A DNA stretch of 22,169 nucleotides from positions 1 through 22,169 of IMG/VR virus record IMGVR_UViG_3300018080_000640; one strand, given 5' to 3'. The position numbers and the translations under genes were made by a program. This document shows, piece after piece, positions 5,570 to 13,800 of the stretch. Below the pieces are notes generated by a model. The model saw only the letters and a list, made by a program, of their open reading frames with translations, ran no database searches and was not told where the DNA came from. Position 1 is the stretch's first letter; every line of letters begins with the position of its first letter. The DNA comes from a virus.

Positions 5570-8366
5570 GTCCCTTCATGGGTCAGCGGAAAAAAGTGAT
5601 GCGCTAGAAGCTCTGCGTGTCATGGAGAGCCGTCTTCTTGAAATAAAGAAAGTGCGCTCACCCCTGGAGCATGGATTTGCCGACTTGCTCGGCGAAGAAC
5701 TCGTTAACAAACGACACACCGAGTCAGATAAAGAACACGCACTTAGACAACAGCAAGCCATCTATGATTTTGTATCGTCAACACTTTATTTAGTCAAAGA
5801 TGGAAAACGCCAATACATTAAACTAGTCCCTGAAGCACGTCGTCTTATCGCTGACATTTTTTACGAACGTGTTAATAAAGCTATCCTCTGGAAATCTCGC
5901 GGCGGAGGAGGAAGCACATCAGCCGCAGTACTCATCTTTTTGATGATGGTTTACAAGTCAAAAGAGTTCACCAACCTTGCTGGTTCTGGTAGTCAGGCTC
6001 GTTCAATTTATGAAAAAGTTGTCGAGTTTTGTAGTTGTAACCCCCAGGTTTATCAGTATCTTATAGATGGTGACCCTTTGATATCCAGAACGCATTTTTA
6101 TAATGGAGCAAAGCTCCATTGTATCAATGCGACCGATAAGCAGGTCCGGAGTCGTCACGATTCCGGTCTTATTATTGATGAGGGGTGTTTACTCCCAGGT
6201 TCGAAAGTAATTACAGAGCGTGGGATTATTAACGTGGAAGATGTTGTTCCAGGAGATTGTGTAGTCAATCAAGATGGAATTATAACTTCTGTTAAGAATG
6301 TATGGAGCAAGGATTGGGATAATCGAGTAGTAAATATATCACTTAATGGATGGTCTACAGGATTAGAGTTGACTCATGACCACAGAGTAAAGATAATTCG
6401 AGGACTCGATAAAGGAAATCCAAAAAGAAAAGATTCTGTTAACGAGTCTAGTGCTGAGTGGGTTCACGCCGAAGATATAAGTGATAGAGATTATGTCCTC
6501 ATTCCAAAAATAAAGACGAGCGATATAGATGATTGTATACTCGCTGATACATACGACGGAGGGAAGTGGCTTGGATATTGGTTGGGGGACGGCTGGACCG
6601 GTAAACAGCGTTCAAGAGGAATTTATGTCGTATTCAATTCTAAAGATAAGCGTAATATAGATGAATATGTATCAATAAGTAAAGATTTGTTTGGGCGTGA
6701 GGTTTGCTTTGATAATTCGTCAGTTGAGAATAGAATTAATACTGATACTGCCTTATTTACTCATAAGGAATTAGCAGATTTTCTCGATACTACTTTCGGA
6801 ACAAAGTCTACAGAAAAAGGAATGCCTTTTGACTTTATAGCTGGGCAATCTAAAGATTTTGTCCGTGGAGTTATAAGCGGACTTATAGCTTCCGATGGAA
6901 CCGTATGGGAAGGGAAAGCCTCTTCAGGAGGAGTTTGCAAAAGAGCCTCGATACAGACCTCATCAGAAGCCCTGGCAGCTTCTATATTTACATGTCTGGC
7001 TAAACTTGGAGTAGCTGCTTCTTATAGAGAGCGTCCGGCGAAAATATCTAATATACGTGGTAAAGAGTACTGTACTAAAGAATCATGGGTTATTGATATA
7101 AATGGAAAGGCAATGAGCTTATTTACAGATACCGATGATTCTGATAGAAAGCAGAAGGCTTTTAATTCATGGGTGGAGATTGATAATTATATTGCTGTCC
7201 CTGTTAAAAGCGTAGAGTCTAGGCATTATTCCGGAGAAGTGTGGGATATAGAAGTCAAAGACGGTGAATCATTTATGATGATGAATGCTGTTGTGCATAA
7301 CTGTCAGGAAGACTTGAAAGCCGGCGAAGTGATGAAAACAGCTCTCCAGAACGCACTTACTCAGCCGGAACATCTTATCCTCATACTCAGTACGTTTCAT
7401 CATCCTGAAGGATTTTTCCAGGAGTATTGGGACGACGCAGAGACTCATGGATTTACTAGATATAAATGGTCTGTGTACGACACGATGGTCAAGTGTGAAC
7501 TTGATATCGACTGCGCCGACTGTTATTTGTCTGAGGTAGTGAATGAACACGATGAGCGCGGACGCGTAATCGGAACGACCGTAAAAGGATGCAACGGAAC
7601 TGCGCGGAAAGCAGAAGGTTACCAGTCGTTTGAAGCTGTATGTGATATTAAAAAAGTAAATGAGGGTTCGAGCGTTTATACAGTCGAGTTTGAATGCGAG
7701 CGCCCGAAATTTTACGGAAGCATTTATGACATTGAAGCTTTAGCGGAATCGGAGTGGGAAGATATTACATGGTATGAAGAGATTGAGAAATCAGTAGGAC
7801 TGGACTGGGGTTATGTAGGACAGACGGCAATATGCATGACTGTTCGAAGTGAGATAGGTGTCGGAGTTCTCGAGACAGCATGGTTTCATGAGCAAAAAAT
7901 CGGGGAGATTATCGGATACCTGAATAAACTTAGAGAAGAGTACGGTAACTTTGTAGTGTTTGCCGACTCATCGGACCAGTTCAGTAATCGCGAGCTGCAT
8001 GAAGAAGGGTTCAAAGTAATTCCTGTTGTTTTTAAGAAATGGAAAGAGTTCGGAATACAAAACGTATCGAAGTTCCTTACTACCGGACGTCTTCAATTTC
8101 TTAAAGACGGAGAAGGTAATGACCAGTTACTTTCTCAGTTGAGGAGATACCGTGCTGACGGAAACGGTAAGCCGATAAAAAAGGATGACCACGGACCTGA
8201 TGCTCTGATGTGTGCTATGCTTAACTGGAGATATTTTGAAATGTTTGCTGGCTCTCCGAATCTGAGGAAGATGCATCCGGAGCAGTACCAGGATAAGGAC
8301 GGCTCGATTGATGGAGAGCAGAAAAGAAGCAAAATCGACGCCAATCAGCAAGTAATCTTAATTTGA
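5544..8366 (+). CDS. terL: Terminase large subunit, interrupted by an intein
   Basis: Packaging motor: ATPase that pumps DNA into the head plus nuclease that cuts it. The chosen GTG 5544 has GGGGAG ten bases upstream; TTG 5535 (one base from that site) and ATG 5622 are alternatives. Numbering from the TTG, the ATPase has a deviant Walker A, KSRGGGGST at residues 120-128, with the lysine at the front as in lambda gpA, and Walker B GLIIDE at 211-216. One residue later an intein of 372 aa begins (Cys218). The C-extein resumes at CQEDLKAGE, with HLILILSTFHHPEG as the coupling motif. A Cys cluster follows (KCELDIDCADC, later GCNGTARK). The RNase H-like nuclease shows GLDWGY, VVFADSS and DDHGPDALM with three acidic ligands. 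Spliced length is about 570 aa, normal for the family. Confidence 0.92.
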   Translation: MPDKTSTIESLHGSAEKSDALEALRVMESRLLEIKKVRSPLEHGFADLLGEELVNKRHTESDKEHALRQQQAIYDFVSSTLYLVKDGKRQYIKLVPEARRLIADIFYERVNKAILWKSRGGGGSTSAAVLIFLMMVYKSKEFTNLAGSGSQARSIYEKVVEFCSCNPQVYQYLIDGDPLISRTHFYNGAKLHCINATDKQVRSRHDSGLIIDEGCLLPGSKVITERGIINVEDVVPGDCVVNQDGIITSVKNVWSKDWDNRVVNISLNGWSTGLELTHDHRVKIIRGLDKGNPKRKDSVNESSAEWVHAEDISDRDYVLIPKIKTSDIDDCILADTYDGGKWLGYWLGDGWTGKQRSRGIYVVFNSKDKRNIDEYVSISKDLFGREVCFDNSSVENRINTDTALFTHKELADFLDTTFGTKSTEKGMPFDFIAGQSKDFVRGVISGLIASDGTVWEGKASSGGVCKRASIQTSSEALAASIFTCLAKLGVAASYRERPAKISNIRGKEYCTKESWVIDINGKAMSLFTDTDDSDRKQKAFNSWVEIDNYIAVPVKSVESRHYSGEVWDIEVKDGESFMMMNAVVHNCQEDLKAGEVMKTALQNALTQPEHLILILSTFHHPEGFFQEYWDDAETHGFTRYKWSVYDTMVKCELDIDCADCYLSEVVNEHDERGRVIGTTVKGCNGTARKAEGYQSFEAVCDIKKVNEGSSVYTVEFECERPKFYGSIYDIEALAESEWEDITWYEEIEKSVGLDWGYVGQTAICMTVRSEIGVGVLETAWFHEQKIGEIIGYLNKLREEYGNFVVFADSSDQFSNRELHEEGFKVIPVVFKKWKEFGIQNVSKFLTTGRLQFLKDGEGNDQLLSQLRRYRADGNGKPIKKDDHGPDALMCAMLNWRYFEMFAGSPNLRKMHPEQYQDKDGSIDGEQKRSKIDANQQVILI
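6186..7301 (+). mobile_element. Intein with LAGLIDADG-type homing endonuclease motifs, in terL
   Basis: A 372-residue in-frame protein intron. Block A starts with CLLPGSKVITERG and continues EDVVPGDCVV; block B has LELTHDHRV (TxxH); endonuclease blocks are WLGYWLGDGW and GVISGLIASDGTV, the paired LAGLIDADG-like helices with acidic ends; block F is VWDIEVKDGESFMM and block G is AVVHN followed by the +1 nucleophile Cys of CQED. All residues needed for standard class 1 splicing (Cys1, block B Thr/His, His-Asn end, Cys+1) are visible, so it should be active. Removal joins GLIIDEG to CQEDLK, restoring the Walker B region. Base use is more A/T-rich than the host gene: two sampled 60-base lines (from 6661 and 6721) have 19 and 18 G/C, against 25 in an extein line (7921), consistent with separate origin. 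Confidence 0.93.
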
Positions 8367-8380
8367 TATGGGAGACTAAT

Positions 8381-8977
8381 ATGGAGAGTAGACTGAAAAC
8401 TTTTAAGCCGATGCATGACGCGGTTATCAGTCCATGCTGTCTCCGGCACGTAGAACGTAACCACGGAATATATCCCGGAAAGGGATTTACGTGTTCCTCC
8501 TGTGGGACGTTTTTGAAAAGTGCGTGGCTCGACTTTAATAAGTCATTGAGTTACAGTGCCGACAGCATTTACAGACATGATAATAAGATTGAGGACTTTG
8601 TTCCGCTATCAGTTATCGTGCTTAGGAACTACTCGGAAACTCGTCGTGAGTATGACAAGAAGTTCCGTGTTCTTCGCGAATCAGTTACCGCAGGTTTGGA
8701 TGATGCCGAAGTTGTGGACAGGGACGAAGGACGTGAGTTCATCCTTAATTCTAATATTAAGGTGGACAGTATTCGTATTATCAGGCTCGGTCGTGATATC
8801 TACGCCCTTATCGGGAAGATGTCTGAAGAAGACCGGAAAGAAAAAGATGTAAGCGGAATAACATTCGCTTTTGGCGGTGGAGGAAGAGGTCGTAAGAAAA
8901 ACATGGCATCATTTGCCATGACCGGAGGGGAAGTTCCCCCGAATCCGCAAGTACGTAACGTACGCCTCTTCGGATAA
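8381..8977 (+). CDS. Zinc-ribbon-like hypothetical protein, 198 aa
   Basis: Start ATG 8381 has GGAG at 8371-8374; an in-frame TTG at 8363 overlaps the terL stop but lacks a suitable site. Residues of about 19-41 carry PCCLRH...FTCSSCG, a CC/H plus CxxC pair spaced like a small zinc ribbon. The central part (residues 75-150) is charged and mixed alpha/beta (IRIIRLGRDIYALIGKMSEEDRKEK). The C-terminus is a flexible Gly/Arg/Lys stretch (FGGGGRGRKKN) followed by a Pro-containing tail. I do not recognise a family. Its place between terL and portal suggests a packaging or head-assembly accessory, and the basic Gly-rich tail could bind nucleic acid; both are inference. Confidence 0.65.
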   Translation: MESRLKTFKPMHDAVISPCCLRHVERNHGIYPGKGFTCSSCGTFLKSAWLDFNKSLSYSADSIYRHDNKIEDFVPLSVIVLRNYSETRREYDKKFRVLRESVTAGLDDAEVVDRDEGREFILNSNIKVDSIRIIRLGRDIYALIGKMSEEDRKEKDVSGITFAFGGGGRGRKKNMASFAMTGGEVPPNPQVRNVRLFG

Positions 8978-9018
8978 TATTTATTTTTTGTGGCGTTTTT
9001 TACGAGGTAGTATAAGGT

Positions 9019-10842
9019 ATGGCTGAACCTGGAACAAGTACACTTGAAGGTGTGGAGAAGGGTACTGCCAAGGATGCCGGGATAGTGTACGAAGCTGTTG
9101 TCATTGAAGGCAACGATTTCGGAGGCATCTTTGAGGAGAAATCTTTGTCGCAACCCACTGAGGGTTCGACGCAGAAGAAACCCGCCCAGCAGCAGACCAA
9201 GACGTTCAAAGAGAACGAAATAGCGAAGCCTACTTTTGATATTGATTTGTGGGCTTCGATGATGGAGTTCAATACTCGTCTTGCTCAGTGTGTGCGGTTG
9301 TATTCGCGCAATACTGTGGGGCTGGGGTGGAAAGTTACTTCTACAGTTACTATTAATCGGGAAGCACCCGATGAGCTTAAGCAGCGTTATGAGCTTGAAA
9401 AAATGATGTTACTAGACTTGTTGTTAAAACCGAATACGGATACGCCGTTTTCTGATTTATGCAATATGTTCATGACTGACAGATTGCTTATTGGAAATGG
9501 TTATATAGAAGTTGTCCGTAATCGAAAAGGTGACATCGTAGAGTTATATCATGCTAAATCCAGAACAATTCGTGTTCTTAAGAACGGGAATGGTTTTGTC
9601 CAGTTACGTGGAAACACTCTTCGTTATTTCAAACATTTCGGAGAAACCCGTAATATGGATATGGACACCGGGGAACTCGGTGGAAGCGTGGGAATTAAGA
9701 AGCGCGCTTCAGAGATGATTCATTTCAAAGAATACAATACTGTAGATGACTTTTATGGAGTACCTCGTTATAAATCAACCGCACCTGCTATAATGGGTAA
9801 TAGGGCTGCGGCTGAACGTAACCTGAATTTCTTTCGTAACGATGCTGTTCCGAGAATGGCTCTTACAATATCTGGTGGGAAGCTTTCGCAAGATTCTGTG
9901 GACACAATTCAGAAATTCTTCAAAGCATCCAAAGGAGTTTCTAATGCGCATCGCATGATGATTATTCAGGTGGATAGCGAAGCTACTCAGTTCACATCTC
10001 AAGCAAAGCCGGACGTTCAGTTGAAGCCGTTGACCGTTGGTGAGACGGATGACGCCAGTTTTCAGAATTATCGCATGCAGAACGATGAGGAAGTTCGCGA
10101 AGCATTTGGGATTGCGAAAGCGTTTTTTACTCCCGAGGACGTCAATAAAGCAGTTGCATATGCTACCAAGGAAATTACCAATGAGCAGGAGTTTGACCCG
10201 ACGCAGAAACAGGTAGAGCACACATTTTACCATACGGTTATCATGGATATGTTCTCAAGTTCCGAAGGAGTGAATCAGAAAGACTTCTATTCAGTAATTA
10301 ATAAAGCCAAGCAGTTTTTAGATGACGGAGTTCTCGAGCGCATACAGCGCAGACATTTCGGCGGCATATTCTTTTCGAAGTCCTCCCTGTCTGAAGAAGA
10401 GATGTGCCAGCATGAAACGCGTCGTAAGCGCAATGATTATGTTATCGATGTACTTCAGGCTACTGGACTTATGAAGTTTAATCGGATTCGTAAGGATGAT
10501 GAGAATAATGATATACTTATGTTCGAGTCGCTCCCGTTAGTAAAGCTTGAGTTCGAGCGTCCGAAAGTTCTGGATGAAGCCGATAAAGCAGAAGTTCACG
10601 AGATTTATCTCGAGAATGGAGTTGTAACTCCTAATGAAGTTCGTCAGGAGTTGGGTTTAGAACGTTATCCCGATGACCTCGATTTCGGCGATACTCCGAT
10701 TCCATATTTCGATAAGGTCGGAGTCTATACCGGTACAGGAAGTCAGGCGGTAGAGCCTGCTGCTGAACCGGACGATGAAGATGACGAGGATGGAACGGAT
10801 GTAGACATTAATCCGGATGAAGGAGATAATAACAATGAGTAG
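9019..10842 (+). CDS. Portal protein
   Basis: Forms the dodecameric ring at the capsid vertex through which DNA passes. The 607-aa protein follows the typical portal layout: a low-complexity N-terminus (to about residue 70), then WASMMEFNTRLAQCVRLYSRNTVGLGWKV, the clip/wing region with LIGNGYIEVVRNRKGDIVELYH, the stem-adjacent FYGVPRYKSTAPAIMGNRAAAERNLNFFRN, a long KPLTVGETDDASFQNYRMQNDEEVREAFGI segment common in portals, and an acidic disordered C-terminus (EPDDEDDEDGTDVDINPDEGD). It follows terL and precedes the head protease, as expected. The nearest family by pattern is the HK97/PBSX-like portal group. GAGG at 9004-9007 and AAGG at 9014-9017 lie before the ATG. Its stop overlaps the next gene's start by eight bases. 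Confidence 0.85.
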   Translation: MAEPGTSTLEGVEKGTAKDAGIVYEAVVIEGNDFGGIFEEKSLSQPTEGSTQKKPAQQQTKTFKENEIAKPTFDIDLWASMMEFNTRLAQCVRLYSRNTVGLGWKVTSTVTINREAPDELKQRYELEKMMLLDLLLKPNTDTPFSDLCNMFMTDRLLIGNGYIEVVRNRKGDIVELYHAKSRTIRVLKNGNGFVQLRGNTLRYFKHFGETRNMDMDTGELGGSVGIKKRASEMIHFKEYNTVDDFYGVPRYKSTAPAIMGNRAAAERNLNFFRNDAVPRMALTISGGKLSQDSVDTIQKFFKASKGVSNAHRMMIIQVDSEATQFTSQAKPDVQLKPLTVGETDDASFQNYRMQNDEEVREAFGIAKAFFTPEDVNKAVAYATKEITNEQEFDPTQKQVEHTFYHTVIMDMFSSSEGVNQKDFYSVINKAKQFLDDGVLERIQRRHFGGIFFSKSSLSEEEMCQHETRRKRNDYVIDVLQATGLMKFNRIRKDDENNDILMFESLPLVKLEFERPKVLDEADKAEVHEIYLENGVVTPNEVRQELGLERYPDDLDFGDTPIPYFDKVGVYTGTGSQAVEPAAEPDDEDDEDGTDVDINPDEGDNNNE

Positions 10843-13800
10843 AAAAAAAGTTGCTTTTAATACGCGAGTATTCAAAGCGTACACGAAAAAGGACGATTCT
10901 ACCGGCGAAGAGAAAATGCATGTCGTGGCTATTGCCAGCGATTCTAAGCCGGACTGCGAAAATGACCGCATGAGCGAGCGGTGCATTGACGGGTTCGTCG
11001 AACAGTGTAATAGGGGAGTCGATATTCTCGACAACCATCGCTCAACATTCCCGATAGGCGTTACCAGCGAAGCCTGGAAGGAAGAGGAAGCCGATAAGGT
11101 AAATCTCGTTATTGATATCGAGCTGGACGAAACCTTCCCGCAGAGCACCCGCCTGTTCCAGGATGTTCTCGAGGGCAGGGCGGAGTGGCAGATGAGCATT
11201 GGTGGTTATCTTGACCCCGATGCCGGGATTGAGTATGAGATTAATAGTGAAGGTATTCGCGTCCGTGTTATTCATGGAATCGAGCTGGACCATATTGCTT
11301 GTACTCGAAAGAATCAAGCTTGCAATCAGCGCGCAGGATTCTTGCAGGCGATGATTAAGGATATCCTTGGCGGGATACCTGAGTTCAACCCTGCGAAATA
11401 CCGCAAAGCTCTCGTCGCTATTCAGAAAGAGAATGGCGGTAACGGGAAGATTATTACTGGTCTTACCGGTAACGCTGATATGGACGAGCATTTCCACGAG
11501 TTCGCTATGTACGTAGTGGACGGGGAAGTCGTAGCCGGAGAGACCGGGATGTCGATATGGGGATTCGAAGGGACAGAACATACGCATACTATCAGTGACC
11601 TTATGAAAACTGATACTGCGCGTGAGCACACGCACATTCTGATGATGGGTGTTGTGGAACTTTCTGTTGATAATCGTTTGACTGTCAAAGCTCTTCCTGA
11701 AGAAACTCTTTTTGGTGACGGAGCTTCGTATGATGAGTGGGCAACGAAAGTTCACAACATGTACGCGAAAAATGAAATCTCTGACGATTTAATGTATGCT
11801 TATATGAAGCAGCTCAGCGCACGCGCCGATGCATTCAAATCTGATTACGATAAATTTCGCAGGACTTTTGATGTCAAGAGTGTTGAGAAGTTCGTTGATT
11901 CCGCAGAGCGCCGTTTTAAGGATGTCCTGGAATGTGCGTGTAGCGGAAAATGCAGCGATAAAGAAGTTTATGATGAGGTAAGGCAGCAGTGCGCAGATAT
12001 GTATGAGTATGGCTTGTACCTCGGAAATATTATTACTGATAAGAGCGTTGAGACTACGGACGATGACGTTAAGCGTGTAGCGAAAGTCGCCCGCCAGATT
12101 GTTGATGACATAAATCATGCAAAGAAACGCAGCGAAGTTATGTCTGATACGACGCTGGAAGACCAGGATTTTTTCGGAACAATTCTCAGGTTCTTGTCAG
12201 ATGCTTTTGAAAAGACGGGCTACTACGATGAAGAGTCTGCATCGTTCGCACTTACTGAAGTGAAGAGCCCATTTACAATAAAGGGAATAAAATTCCCAAT
12301 GCCTAACGGTCCAATCGGTGATGCCATCATGCGTACATCAGTTATTGCAGATGGGATTACCGGACAAGTAAGCAGGTTGTCCGACGACTACACTGTCGGC
12401 ACGTCAAAAGCTGCCGGTGGGCACTTCCATAAATATATTGTCCGGAATCGTGACGGTAAGGGTATTGCGTTGAAATCCCTCGGACACACTCATTCAATAA
12501 GTGACCACAGGTTTATGGAAGAAGTCGAAAACCATGTCCATAAATTAGGAGGTGACGTCATGTCGGACAATATAATTGCTTTTGTTTCTCTTCCGCTCGC
12601 GGATGTCGAAGATAATATCAGTGCTTCGAAAGAAGTCAACGATTACGCGTGGGCTGACGGAGATGTTTTGAAATATCAACACCATTCTGACGGTAAGACA
12701 ATTCTTCGCGGATTGATTGTATCAGCCGCAGAACTTCTTGGTGTTAAGGATGGCGGTAGAGTCGGTTCGGATGATGCCAAGGAGGTAGCTGCTCATTTGA
12801 ATAAGCATTTTGAAGAATTTGATATAACTCCTCCCGAAAAGCTTGCTTCTATCGCGAAACAAGGCTGGGCTTATTGTGTATGCCCGGACTGTGGATTTAC
12901 TCAGGATAAAGAAGCCGGTGTTCCTTGCAGGACTATTGATTGTCCTGAGTGCGGTACTGCTTTGATGGGCAGTGATTCGCCGGGAGAAGTGAGCGAAAGT
13001 ATTACGCTCAACAATTTTGCAATGCATTTTGAGACGCAAGGCATAGAAATGCTATGGTTTAGTGAATTAATTGAAGGAGAATCCAATATGGGCAAGAAAA
13101 TCGAAGACGAAGTCCAGGAGGATGTCGTTACTACTGATAAGGATAATAACGATGCTCCGACCGAGGACGCAGACAAAGACGTTACCAAAGAGGATGAAGC
13201 TGCGGATGCTTCTGACGGTGACGCTACTGAAGGAGGAGATGACGCACCTGCTGAAGGCGGTGACGATGCTCCTGCTGAAGGTGAAGGCGATGCTCCTGCT
13301 GAAGGAGACGCTGAAAGTGATGACGCCGCACCTGCTGAAGGTGATGGTGATGCGCCTGCTGAAGGTGACGACGCTGCCGAAGGTGGTGACGCTGCCGAAG
13401 GCGATGCTGATGCTGATGCCGGTGACGGCGAAGCTGAAGGCGAAGGGGATGATGCCGAGGGTGGAGAAGAAAAGTCCATCTTTGACTCTATCCTCAAATC
13501 TCATCTGAAAACCAAAGAAGATGAGGAAGATGCTTCCGACGAAGGAGGCGATGACGAAGAGGGCGAAGCTGAAGGCGGAAACGCTGAAGGTGACGCGGGC
13601 GATGCAGAAGGAGAAGCTGGCAGCGATTCTGACGCTGATGGTGAAGGTGACGCTGAAGAAAAAGAGCTTCCTCCTGTTCTTGACGGTATTGACGGATTCA
13701 GGTCTGCTCTCCAGCAGGCTATTGCTCTGGCCCTCGGTGGTCAGGCTGTGAGTCCCGAGCTTAAAAATCTGCTTGAGTCTATGGATAAGTATCTCACAGA

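Noticed and set aside
8902-8940. Hairpins CATGGCA-N5-TGCCATG and GGGGA-N3-TCCCC near the 3' end of the 198-aa gene, followed by T-rich DNA at 8981-9000
   Set aside because: Both stems lie within the coding sequence, and more than 35 bases separate them from the T-runs, so they do not form an intrinsic terminator. A stabilising role cannot be excluded.
9775-10233. 152-aa minus-strand frame inside the portal gene
   Set aside because: Entirely antisense to a confidently identified portal; composition (Cys/Leu/Arg-rich) is typical of a shadow frame.
11042-11755. 237-aa minus-strand frame inside the protease ORF
   Set aside because: Antisense to the catalytic domain of the protease and the first His module; no start signal and no recognisable motif.
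12901-13508. Long open frames on the opposite strand and in another + frame across the acidic scaffold (e.g. 12901-13497 minus, 13067-13504 minus, 13071-13508 plus)
   Set aside because: They are by-products of the biased GCT/GAA/GGT repeat codons: the translations are Ser/Pro/Ala, Phe/Ser/Ile or Leu/Lys/Met-rich low complexity, with no coupling to neighbours. One shares the 13071-13090 region only because its ATG overlaps the ribosome binding site of the in-frame scaffold start.
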